From: Accumulibacter sp.
GTDB taxonomy: Bacteria; Pseudomonadota; Gammaproteobacteria; Burkholderiales; Rhodocyclaceae
Assembly (NCBI RefSeq): GCF_023806565.1
Contig: NZ_JAMTDV010000115.1
Span: forward strand, 27,541 to 73,433
DNA length: 45,893 nucleotides
Reading direction: 5' to 3'
Part shown: one piece after another, positions 37,153 to 44,883 of the stretch
Position numbering within the stretch: position 1 is the first letter of the stretch
Layout: the number at the start of each line of letters is the position of its first letter
Notes under the pieces: model-generated
What the model was told of the DNA's origin: nothing
What the model saw: the letters and a program-made list of their open reading frames with translations, nothing else
Database searches by the model: none
Position numbers and translations under genes: made by a program

Positions 37153-38652
37153 TCAATCCTTCGCGAAGCGGCGGTACTGTACGGACTCGGCGACATGCTG
37201 CGGCCGGATGGTCTCGCTGCCCGCGACATCGGCAATCGTTCGTGCAACCTTGAGCAAGCGATGAAAGGCGCGCGCCGAAAGCTCGAAGTGAGTGATCGCC
37301 TGTTTCAACAGTGTCGCGGCAGCGGCTTCTGGCTGGCAGTAGCGATCGATTTCGTGGTTGCTCAGGCGCGCATTGGCTTTCCCTTGGCGCGCGAGTTGCC
37401 GTTGCCGAGCCTGCCGCACGCGTTCGCGTACGGTGGCCGAGGTTTCGCCGTCCGGGACTCCTTGCAGCACTTCCGCGGGAACTGCCGGAACCTCGACCTG
37501 CAGATCGATGCGGTCCAGGAGCGGCCCGGAAAGCTTGCTGCGGTAGCGCAGGACCTGGTCCGGCGTGCACCGGCAGCGCCCGCGGGAATCGCCGAAATAA
37601 CCGCAGGGACATGGGTTCATCGCCGCGATGAGCTGGAACTGGGCGGGAAACTCCGCTTGTCGGGCAGCGCGCGAAATGTGGATGCGTCCAGAATCGAGCG
37701 GTTCGCGCAGCGCTTCGAGCACCCGGCGGTCGAATTCGGGAATTTCGTCGAGAAACAGCACGCCGTGATGCGCCAGCGAGATTTCGCCGGGATGCGGCGT
37801 GCTGCCGCCACCAACCAGGGCTGCCGTGGAAGCCGTGTGGTGGGGTGCCCGGTACGGGTGACGGCCGAAGGATTCGGGGCGGAACTGTCCGGCCAGCGAC
37901 AGGACGGCGGCCGACTCGAGGGCAGCTGTGTGCGTCATCGGCGGCAGCAAGCCGGGCAGGCGGCCGGCCAACATCGACTTGCCGCTACCCGGCGGGCCGG
38001 CGAGCAGGAGCGAGTGTGCTCCAGCGGCGGCGATTTCGAGTGCGCGTTTGGCCTGCACCTGGCCGCGGACGTCGACGAGATCGGGATAATCTCCGCTGTC
38101 GTCCGACGCCAGTTCGTCGGCAAGACATTCCGGCAGCGTCGCATGCCCGCGAAGATGCGCGCAAACTTCGAGCAGGGTGTCCGCGGTGAGCACCTGCACC
38201 TGGCCTGCCAGCGCCGCTTCACGAGCACTGCCGGTCGGCAGGACGAAGCTTCGGCCGATGCGGCCAGCGGCGAGGACCATCGCCAGCGCCCCGCGGATCG
38301 GCCGCAGTTCGCCGGAGAGCGACAGCTCGCCAGCGAACTCGTGCCCGGCCAATGCCTTGGCCGGAACCTGACCCGAGGCAGCCAGGATGCCCAAGGCAAT
38401 CGGCAGATCGAACCGGCCGGATTCCTTCGGCAGATCGGCCGGCGCGAGGTTGACCGTGATGCGCTTGCGGGGAAACTCGAAGCCCGCATTCTGCAGCGCC
38501 GCACGTACTCGATCGCGGGCCTCCTTGACCTCGGTATCGGGCAGTCCGACCAGCGTAACGCTTGGCAGGCCACCCGCCAGATGCACCTCGACGGCCACTT
38601 CCGGAGCGGCAAGTCCGTCGAGACCACGGCTGTGGACGATGGCGAGCGGCAT
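37153..38652 (-). CDS. comM: YifB/ComM-family Mg-chelatase-like AAA ATPase
   Basis: ComM is a hexameric helicase that extends branch migration when transforming DNA is integrated; it is also found in species not known to transform. The 499-residue protein has the N-terminal LonC-like domain (EVAVEVHLAGGLPSVTLVGL), Walker A GPPGSGKS at 219-226, Walker B VLFLDEIPEF, the Cys-rich insert MNPCPCGYFGDSRGRCRC, and the Mg-chelatase C-terminal domain ending in HVAESVQYRRF. Confidence 0.95.
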   Translation of the reverse strand: MPLAIVHSRGLDGLAAPEVAVEVHLAGGLPSVTLVGLPDTEVKEARDRVRAALQNAGFEFPRKRITVNLAPADLPKESGRFDLPIALGILAASGQVPAKALAGHEFAGELSLSGELRPIRGALAMVLAAGRIGRSFVLPTGSAREAALAGQVQVLTADTLLEVCAHLRGHATLPECLADELASDDSGDYPDLVDVRGQVQAKRALEIAAAGAHSLLLAGPPGSGKSMLAGRLPGLLPPMTHTAALESAAVLSLAGQFRPESFGRHPYRAPHHTASTAALVGGGSTPHPGEISLAHHGVLFLDEIPEFDRRVLEALREPLDSGRIHISRAARQAEFPAQFQLIAAMNPCPCGYFGDSRGRCRCTPDQVLRYRSKLSGPLLDRIDLQVEVPAVPAEVLQGVPDGETSATVRERVRQARQRQLARQGKANARLSNHEIDRYCQPEAAAATLLKQAITHFELSARAFHRLLKVARTIADVAGSETIRPQHVAESVQYRRFAKD

Positions 38653-38726
38653 CGACTGTGATCAACGGCGCCGGTGGCAGGGCGCCGGGTCCGCGCGAAC
38701 GCCGCCGGCGCCCCGGCTCACTGTCT

Positions 38727-38975
38727 TCAGACGGGCTGGTCCGGTGGATTCTCCAGCCGGTCGAGCCGCGCTTCGAGTTCCTTCAGCTTCTCCCTGGTGC
38801 GCTGGAGCACCTGCGCCTGAATGTCGAATTCCTCGCGACTGACCAGATCGAGCTTGGCAAAGCCGCTGGCGAGCAGCGTTCGCGCGTTCTTTTCGAGGTC
38901 GGCCGCCGGACTGGCGGCAATGAGGGCGCTCAGACGCGCGCCAAGGTCTTCCAGGAATTTGTTCGGTTCGAGCAT
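38727..38975 (-). CDS. ubiK: Ubiquinone biosynthesis accessory factor UbiK
   Basis: UbiK (YqiC, BMFP family) is a small coiled-coil protein that assists aerobic ubiquinone synthesis. The 82-residue product has an amphipathic N-terminal helix ([20 protein letters not shown]) and a coiled coil in its second half ([20 protein letters not shown]). I chose the ATG at 38975, which gives the family N-terminus. It lies 74 bases upstream of comM on the same strand and is divergent from glnK. Confidence 0.9.
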   Translation of the reverse strand: MLEPNKFLEDLGARLSALIAASPAADLEKNARTLLASGFAKLDLVSREEFDIQAQVLQRTREKLKELEARLDRLENPPDQPV

Positions 38976-39047
38976 GGCGATCACCGGGCAGCAAGAGTGG
39001 TTGCAGAGCGGAAAGAGTGTAGCACAAGCATCCGTGGCTTCTTGGAT

Positions 39048-39064
39048 CGCACCAAATTAGTGCA
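39048..39064 (+). promoter_or_regulatory. NtrC binding site 1 (enhancer) upstream of glnK
   Basis: CGCACCAAATTAGTGCA closely matches the NtrC consensus TGCACCA-N4/5-TGGTGCA, with perfect GCAC/GTGC arms. It lies about 95 bases upstream of the sigma-54 -24/-12 element, a typical enhancer distance. Confidence 0.8.
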
Positions 39065-39078
39065 TCGTTTCTTCCGCT

Positions 39079-39095
39079 TGCGCCATCGCAGTGCG
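39079..39095 (+). promoter_or_regulatory. NtrC binding site 2 (weaker) upstream of glnK
   Basis: TGCGCCATCGCAGTGCG matches the NtrC consensus at about 10 of 17 positions. Its centre is 31 bases from site 1, about three helical turns, so dimers at both sites would face the same side of the DNA. Confidence 0.6.
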
Positions 39096-39157
39096 GTCGC
39101 TCTGGTCAGGCACTGGCGACCGTAGAGATCGCTCTGATTTATGGTGGAAAAAAGATG

Positions 39158-39172
39158 TGGCACGGAAAGTGC
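39158..39172 (+). promoter_or_regulatory. Sigma-54 promoter of glnK-amtB
   Basis: TGGCACG, four bases, then GTGC matches the -24/-12 consensus TGGCACG-N4-TTGC with exact spacing and one mismatch. Transcription would start near 39184, about 160 bases upstream of the glnK ATG. The sigma factor gene rpoN is in this window. Confidence 0.85.
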
Positions 39173-39214
39173 TTCAAACCGACCACAATATTCTTTCTCG
39201 TTCTGAGGCCCTCT

Positions 39215-39289
39215 ATGAAGAATCCCGTTCTCGTCACCGGCTCGTTTGTCGCTGCCATTTACATGGTTTCGCTCAGCCCGACCTCTTAG
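39215..39289 (+). CDS. Possible 24-residue hydrophobic leader peptide
   Basis: Within the glnK leader a frame begins ATGAAGAAT behind GAGG (about seven bases upstream) and encodes MKNPVLVTGSFVAAIYMVSL followed by SPTS and a TAG. It is short and hydrophobic, with one membrane-like segment. It could be a real small protein, an upstream frame affecting glnK translation, or chance. It ends 53 bases before the glnK ATG. Confidence 0.3.
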   Translation: MKNPVLVTGSFVAAIYMVSLSPTS

Positions 39290-39303
39290 CCAATCATTCG
39301 TAA

Positions 39304-39681
<378 letters not shown>

Positions 39682-39693
39682 GGAGAGCAAATC

Positions 39694-41169
39694 ATGAGAC
39701 GCACATTCGCCATCCTTGCCCTGCTGGGTGCCGTCAGCATTGGCACTCCTGTCTGGGCCGACGACAAACCCGCGACGCCCGCTACCGCGGTGTCCACCTC
39801 CACGGCATCGGCAGCAGCTGCGGCCGAGCCGGCAGCCGCCGAGCCTGCGGCGCCGGCAGCAACCGTCAACAAGGGCGACAACGCCTGGCTGATGACCAGT
39901 GCGGCGCTCGTCATCCTGATGTCGATTCCCGGACTGGCGCTGTTTTACGGCGGACTGGTCCGGACCAAGAACATGCTCTCGGTGCTGATGCAGGTTTTCG
40001 TGACCTTCTCGCTGATCACCGTGCTCTGGGTGATCTACGGATACTCCGTGGCATTCACCGAAGGCAACGGCTTCTTCGGCGTGCTCGACAAGCTCTTCCT
40101 GAAGGGAATCACTCCCGACTCGGTGGCGGCGACATTCACCAAGGGGGTCGGGGTTTCCGAACTGGCATATGTCATCTTCCAGGGGGCATTCGCTGCGATT
40201 ACCTGCGCGCTGATCGTCGGTGCCTTTGCCGAACGCGCCAAGTTTGCCGCGATCCTGGTGTTCATGGTGATCTGGTTTACCCTTTCCTACCTGCCCATGG
40301 CGCACATGGTCTGGTACTGGGCGGGCCCCGATGTCTATCTCGACGCGGCCACCGGTGACGCGGCGACCAAGACTGCCGGTTTCCTGTTCCAGAAGGGCGC
40401 TCTCGACTTTGCCGGCGGCACCGTCGTTCATATCAATGCCGCCATGGCCGGACTGGTCGGAGCGGTCCTCATCGGCAAGCGGATTGGCTATGGTCGCGAG
40501 TCGATGGCGCCGCACAGCCTGACCTTCACCATGATCGGTGCCTCGCTGTTGTGGTTTGGCTGGTTCGGCTTCAACGCCGGCTCGGCGCTCGAAGCAAGTG
40601 GCGGTGCTGCGCTGGCGATGGTCAATACCTGGGTGGCGACTGCCTGCGCGGCGATGTCCTGGATGCTGGCAGAATGGATGATCAAGGGCAAGCCCTCGAT
40701 GCTCGGCGCAGCTTCCGGCGCGGTGGCGGGCCTCGTGGCGATCACTCCTGCCGCCGGCTACGTCGGTGTCGTGGGCGCCATCGTCATCGGCCTTCTGGCG
40801 GGCGTCATCTGCCTGTGGGGTGTCAATGGACTGAAGCGCCTGATCGGTGCCGACGATTCGCTCGACGTCTTTGGCGTCCATGGCGTTGGCGGCATGCTCG
40901 GAGCAATTCTGACCGGTGTCTTCGTCGATCCGGCGCTTGGTGGCACCGGCGTCTATGATTACGTGCTCAACAAGGTCGGCGACTTCGACATGACTGCCCA
41001 GGTGATCAGCCAGTTGTGGGGTGTCGGTACTGTGATCGTCTGGTCGGGTGGCGTTTCCCTCGTGGCGTACAAGCTGGTCGATATGGTCATCGGTCTGCGG
41101 GTGCCGGAAGAGGAAGAACGCGAAGGCCTCGACATCACCTCGCACGGCGAAACGGCCTACCACTATTGA
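39694..41169 (+). CDS. amtB: Ammonium transporter AmtB
   Basis: AmtB is the trimeric inner-membrane ammonium channel. The 491-residue precursor has a signal peptide (MRRTFAILALLGAVSIGTPV, then WADD), an Ala-rich linker up to about residue 60, and 11 membrane segments. The core segments are NKGDNAWLMTSAALVILMSI, the pore His in FAGGTVVHINAAMAGLVG, and the second pore His in DVFGVHGVGGMLGAILTG. AAGGAG precedes the ATG. It is transcribed with glnK and followed by a strong intrinsic terminator. Confidence 0.96.
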   Translation: MRRTFAILALLGAVSIGTPVWADDKPATPATAVSTSTASAAAAAEPAAAEPAAPAATVNKGDNAWLMTSAALVILMSIPGLALFYGGLVRTKNMLSVLMQVFVTFSLITVLWVIYGYSVAFTEGNGFFGVLDKLFLKGITPDSVAATFTKGVGVSELAYVIFQGAFAAITCALIVGAFAERAKFAAILVFMVIWFTLSYLPMAHMVWYWAGPDVYLDAATGDAATKTAGFLFQKGALDFAGGTVVHINAAMAGLVGAVLIGKRIGYGRESMAPHSLTFTMIGASLLWFGWFGFNAGSALEASGGAALAMVNTWVATACAAMSWMLAEWMIKGKPSMLGAASGAVAGLVAITPAAGYVGVVGAIVIGLLAGVICLWGVNGLKRLIGADDSLDVFGVHGVGGMLGAILTGVFVDPALGGTGVYDYVLNKVGDFDMTAQVISQLWGVGTVIVWSGGVSLVAYKLVDMVIGLRVPEEEEREGLDITSHGETAYHY

Positions 41170-41208
41170 TTGCGGCCTCGCTGGCCGTCCTGAAGTCTCT
41201 CCCCGCAA

Positions 41209-41233
41209 GGGCGCCACGCGGCGCCCTTTTTTT
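41209..41233 (+). terminator. Intrinsic terminator of glnK-amtB
   Basis: GGGCGCC (41209-41215) and GGCGCCC (41220-41226) form a 7-bp GC stem with loop ACGC, followed by seven T (41227-41233). It is 40 bases after the amtB stop. Confidence 0.93.
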
Positions 41234-41280
41234 GCTTGCGTGCCGGGCACGGCCTGGCTGCTGCAGGACAGACGCCAAGC

Positions 41281-41318
41281 GATCGGCTGGCAAGTCGGGA
41301 AGCGTTTGCCGGCCGATC
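41281..41318 (+). other. Long hairpin between amtB and the cyclodeaminase-family gene
   Basis: GATCGGCTGGCAA (41281-41293) pairs with TTGCCGGCCGATC (41306-41318) over 13 positions with a single G-T wobble, around a 12-base loop. No T-run follows. It could be a structured leader of the next gene, a protein-binding site, or part of a small RNA. Confidence 0.55.
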
Positions 41319-41329
41319 CTCTGGGTCGA

Positions 41330-41350
41330 GTGATTTGCCGGTAAAATCAC
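41330..41350. promoter_or_regulatory. Operator-like inverted repeat upstream of the cyclodeaminase-family gene
   Basis: GTGATTT (41330-41336) and AAATCAC (41344-41350) are perfectly complementary around a 7-base spacer. CCGGT also recurs inside and just downstream in alternating orientation. It lies about 83 bases upstream of the ATG, a sensible place for a regulator of this gene. Confidence 0.45.
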
Positions 41351-41432
41351 CGGTCAGCTTCGCCGGTGGCTGCTGGCGGCGGCAGCGGTGATTGCTTGCC
41401 GATCGACTGACTGAGGATTCGAGGATAAGAGG

Positions 41433-42392
41433 ATGGCACTGTTTCTTGCCGAAGCCGACGTGGAACGGCTGCTTACCATGCCACTGGCGCTGACTGCCGT
41501 CGAGGCCGTGCACCGTGATCTTTCGTCGGGGCAGGCGTACGACGTTCCCCGGCAGCGTACTCGCCTGCCGCAGACGACCTTGCACATCCTGCAGGGCGCG
41601 GTGCCACGGCTCGATGCGATTGGCTACAAGGCCTACACCAGCAACCGGAGCGGGGTGCGTTTCCTCGTCTATCTGTATGGCGCGTCCAGCGGTCGGCTGC
41701 GTGCGGTGATCGAGGCCGATCGGCTGGGGATGACGCGGACTGCCGCCGCCTCCGGAGTCGCCACCAGCTGGTTGGCCAGACCCGAGGCGCAGATCGCCGG
41801 GGTATTCGGTGCCGGCTGGCAGGCAGAGGGGCACCTTGAAGCGCTGGCGGCGGTACGTCCGTTGCAGCGAGTAAAGGTATATGCGCGTCGTGCCGAGCGC
41901 CTGGCGGCGTTTTGCACGAAAATGTCCGAACGCTTGGGGCTCGCCGTCGTCCCCGCTGCTTCTCCGGAAGACGCGGTGCGCGGCAGCGATATCGTGAGCA
42001 CGGTGACGAGCGCGGCGGCTCCGCTGTTCGATGCCGAGTGGCTGTCGCCGGGAACGCACGTCAACGCCGCCGGGTCGAATTCGCTCATTCGCCGCGAGTT
42101 GGGCGAAGACGTCGTCAGGCTCTGTTCACCGATCGTCGTCGATAGCGTGCAAACGGCACTCGGCGAGGCCGGCGACCTGCTCCCGCTGTTGGAAAAAGGG
42201 CGTCTGCACGCCCGTCGACTGGTCGAGCTCGGAGACGTGATCAGCGGTCGGCAGACCGGTCGTTCGGCACCCGACCAGATCACGCTGTTCGAGTCGCAAG
42301 GGATGGCGGTCCAGGATCTGGCGGTCGCCGCCGAGATCGAGTTGCTGGCGCGCGAACGCGGTCTCGGCATCGAATTGCCTTTTGGAGGCTAG
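41433..42392 (+). CDS. Ornithine cyclodeaminase/mu-crystallin family protein
   Basis: This NAD(P)-binding family includes ornithine and lysine cyclodeaminases, alanine dehydrogenases and imine reductases; sequence alone rarely decides the substrate. The 319-residue protein has the substrate-binding lobe (YKAYTSNRSGVRFLVYLYGA, RLGMTRTAAASGVAT), the Rossmann fingerprint GVFGAGWQAEGHLEAL, and VNAAGSNSLIRRELGEDVV near residue 210. It is transcribed away from the amtB terminator, behind two inverted repeats. Confidence 0.9.
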   Translation: MALFLAEADVERLLTMPLALTAVEAVHRDLSSGQAYDVPRQRTRLPQTTLHILQGAVPRLDAIGYKAYTSNRSGVRFLVYLYGASSGRLRAVIEADRLGMTRTAAASGVATSWLARPEAQIAGVFGAGWQAEGHLEALAAVRPLQRVKVYARRAERLAAFCTKMSERLGLAVVPAASPEDAVRGSDIVSTVTSAAAPLFDAEWLSPGTHVNAAGSNSLIRRELGEDVVRLCSPIVVDSVQTALGEAGDLLPLLEKGRLHARRLVELGDVISGRQTGRSAPDQITLFESQGMAVQDLAVAAEIELLARERGLGIELPFGG

Positions 42393-42469
42393 CCTTGGCA
42401 CAATTGCCGCCACGAGCGCAGCACCGCCCGCGATCAGTCCGGCTCGTTGCTCGGCAATGGAGTGAGTAG

Positions 42470-43300
42470 GTGACAATCAGCCTCTTGGGCGCTCTGGAGA
42501 TCGTCGTTCGCACCGACCCCGGTCTGGTGCGGGAGCAGAACGAGGATTCGGTTTTTGCCGACGCCAACCATGGGCTGGCGATCCTGGCTGATGGCATGGG
42601 CGGCTACAATGCCGGCGAAGTCGCCAGCAGCATGGCGACGACGCTGCTGTCCGCCAGACTGGGAGCGGCTTTCCGGTCGACTGCGGCGCACCAGACGGAC
42701 AGCAGGACTGGCCAACCGTTTGCGCGCCAGTGTCTGCTGGATCAGATTGCTGCCGTGAACCTGGCGATCTTTCGTGCTTCCGAAGGTCAGTCGCAGTTCG
42801 GCGGCATGGGCACCACACTCGTCGCAGCCGTGTTCTGCAACGATCAGGTCGTCGTGGCGCATGTCGGCGATTCGCGTCTTTACCGTTTGCGGGGTGAAGA
42901 ATTCGTGGCCATGACCCACGATCACTCGGTATTGCAGGAGCAGATCGACAGCGGCCTGATTTCGGCCGAAGAAGCACAGTACTCGCCGCATCGCAATCTG
43001 GTGACCCGCGCCGTCGGAGTCGAGGCGGAGGTCGACACCGAAATCCACGTGTATCCCGTGCGACCGGGGGATGTCTATCTGCTCTGCTCCGATGGCCTCT
43101 ACGATCTGGTCGATGAGGAACAAATCCACAGATCGCTGGAGCGACATTCGGATAATCTGGAATTCTCAGCGACGCATCTGGTGCAGATGGCGAACGAGAA
43201 TGGCGGCGATGACAACATTTCGGTGGTGCTGATCAAGGTGTTGCACGAGTTTCCGGCGGCCAGAGGGAGCTGGTCTAAACTGTGGTCCTGGTTTGATTGA
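42470..43300 (+). CDS. PP2C-type Ser/Thr protein phosphatase
   Basis: A metal-dependent phosphatase (276 residues) that removes phosphate from Ser/Thr residues placed by Hanks-type kinases. It has the ordered PP2C motifs: VREQNEDSVF, ILADGMGGYNAGEVAS with metal-binding Asp, GMGTTLVAA, VAHVGDSRLYRL, LVTRAVG, and YLLCSDGLYDLVDE followed by NGGDDNISVVLI. The GTG start at 42470 has GGAG upstream. An FHA-domain gene follows after 12 bases; phosphatase plus FHA suggests a phospho-Ser/Thr circuit whose kinase is not in the window. Confidence 0.95.
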   Translation: MTISLLGALEIVVRTDPGLVREQNEDSVFADANHGLAILADGMGGYNAGEVASSMATTLLSARLGAAFRSTAAHQTDSRTGQPFARQCLLDQIAAVNLAIFRASEGQSQFGGMGTTLVAAVFCNDQVVVAHVGDSRLYRLRGEEFVAMTHDHSVLQEQIDSGLISAEEAQYSPHRNLVTRAVGVEAEVDTEIHVYPVRPGDVYLLCSDGLYDLVDEEQIHRSLERHSDNLEFSATHLVQMANENGGDDNISVVLIKVLHEFPAARGSWSKLWSWFD

Positions 43301-43312
43301 GGAAGGGAAGCG

Positions 43313-43990
43313 ATGGCAAAGCTCGTACTCAGCATGGATGGTCTGGTTCTCAAGGAAATCCAGTTGCAAAAGGAGCGGATGAGCATCGGTCGCAAGGCGC
43401 ACAACGACATTCAGATCGACAACATGGCGATCAGCGGCGAACACGCTGCGGTGGTGACCATTCTCAACGATTCCTTTCTCGAGGACCTGAACAGCACCAA
43501 CGGCACACTGGTCAACGGACACCCGATCAAGAAGCACTTCCTGAAGGACGGTGACGTCATCGAGCTCGGCAAGTACAAGATGAAATACTTCACGTCCGCC
43601 GCTGCGCAGAACGACGCGCCAGCGTACGACAAGAGCACGGCGGCGCGGTCGGAAGCGGTACGGGGCGTCGGCCCGAGCGCTGCGGGAACCCCGTCGGCGG
43701 GCGGCGCGGCAACGCCGACACCGACCTTGCCGCCAGCAGCCATCCAGTTGCTCAGCGGTGCCAATGCGGGTCACCAGTTGCAACTCACCAAGACCTTGAC
43801 GACGCTCGGCAAGCCCGGCCAGGTCGCGGTGATCGCTCGTCGGCCACAGGGCTACTTCCTGACCCACGTCGAAGGAGCGAGCTTTCCGGTCTTGAATGGC
43901 CGGGTCATCGACGCCCAGCCGCGTCGACTCGAGGATCACGACCGCATCGAGATTGCCGGAGTGAAGATGGAGTTTTTTCTGAAGAACTGA
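43313..43990 (+). CDS. Double FHA-domain protein
   Basis: FHA domains bind phosphothreonine peptides. The 225-residue protein has an N-terminal FHA domain (about 1-95) with MSIGRKAHNDIQIDN, the binding-site SGEHAAV and NSTNGTLVNG. A Pro/Ala-rich linker (about 105-142) leads to a second, diverged FHA-like domain (about 143-225: IQLLSGANAGHQLQL, TTLGKPGQVAVIARR, DHDRIEIAGVKMEF) that lacks a clear SxxH. It is probably a phospho-reader for the phosphatase/kinase circuit. It lies 12 bases after the PP2C gene. Confidence 0.92.
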   Translation: MAKLVLSMDGLVLKEIQLQKERMSIGRKAHNDIQIDNMAISGEHAAVVTILNDSFLEDLNSTNGTLVNGHPIKKHFLKDGDVIELGKYKMKYFTSAAAQNDAPAYDKSTAARSEAVRGVGPSAAGTPSAGGAATPTPTLPPAAIQLLSGANAGHQLQLTKTLTTLGKPGQVAVIARRPQGYFLTHVEGASFPVLNGRVIDAQPRRLEDHDRIEIAGVKMEFFLKN

Positions 43991-44069
43991 TGGCGGCAGG
44001 GTTCGGGGCGGGCAGCGCGCCCGCGTGGATGAGCGGATTCACCAGGCAGCGAGGGGCGGCGTCGCCAGC

Positions 44070-44837
44070 ATGAGAGTCAGGATTCTGGGCTGTAGCGGAG
44101 GCATCGGCGGAAGCCATCTGCGCACCACTTCGCTCCTCGTCGATGACGATGTTCTGATCGATGCCGGTACGGGTGTCGCCGATCTGCCGCTTGCCGAGCT
44201 GGCGAAGATCGATCACGTCTTTCTGACCCACTCGCACCTCGATCACATCGCTTCGCTGCCGCTGCTGATCGACTCGGTCAGCGATCTGCGCGACACGCCG
44301 CTGATCGTGCATGCCGCCGCTGCCACTCTCCGCGTCCTCGCGAAGCACATCTTCAACTGGGCCATCTGGCCGGATTTCCGCGTCATTCCCAGTCGCGAGC
44401 AGGCGGTCATGCAGTACCGCGCGATCCGCCTCGGGCAGTCGGTCCGGCTTGGTCTGCGGACGATCACCGCGCTTCCCGCCGAGCATACCGTTCCGGCGGT
44501 CGGCTATCAGCTCGACTCCGGCGCAGGCAGCCTGGTGTTTACCGGCGATACCACGGTCAATGATGCGCTCTGGCCACTGCTCAACCGGATCCCGAACCTG
44601 CGCTACCTGCTGATCGAAACCGCCTTTCCCAACCGTGAGCGGCGTCTGGCCGAGCTTTCCAAGCACCTTTGCCCGAGCATGCTGGCGGGCGAGCTGGGCA
44701 AGCTGACGGCTCGCCCCGAGATCTACGTCAGCCACCTGAAACCCGGCCAGATCGAATTGACGATGGCCGAAATCGAGTCCTGCGCCGCGCAATACAAGCC
44801 CAGGATGCTCGAAAGCAATCAGGTCTTCGACTTCTGA
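44070..44837 (+). CDS. Metallo-beta-lactamase-fold hydrolase, class II cyclic-nucleotide phosphodiesterase-like
   Basis: A 255-residue protein starting MRVRILGCSGGIGGSHLRTT. The zinc-site motif THSHLDHIASLPLL is intact, followed by AIRLGQSVRLGLRTITALPA, the metal ligand Asp in LVFTGDTTVNDALW, and the closing segment IYVSHLKPGQIELTMAEIES with its His ligand. The pattern resembles bacterial 3',5'-cyclic-nucleotide phosphodiesterases of class II; the substrate is inferred. The ATG at 44070 gives the family N-terminus. It lies 79 bases after the FHA gene, on the same strand. Confidence 0.85.
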   Translation: MRVRILGCSGGIGGSHLRTTSLLVDDDVLIDAGTGVADLPLAELAKIDHVFLTHSHLDHIASLPLLIDSVSDLRDTPLIVHAAAATLRVLAKHIFNWAIWPDFRVIPSREQAVMQYRAIRLGQSVRLGLRTITALPAEHTVPAVGYQLDSGAGSLVFTGDTTVNDALWPLLNRIPNLRYLLIETAFPNRERRLAELSKHLCPSMLAGELGKLTARPEIYVSHLKPGQIELTMAEIESCAAQYKPRMLESNQVFDF

Positions 44838-44883
44838 TCGGCATTGCCCGGCCAGCGCATCCAGCCATGCGGCGCAGAGTGAT

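Noticed and set aside
35815-38661. 948-codon open frame on the plus strand opposite trpB2, the lipoprotein gene and comM
   Set aside because: It is antisense to three clear protein families in the phase where high third-position GC removes stops, has Arg/Ala/Gly-rich nonsense composition, and shows no domain.
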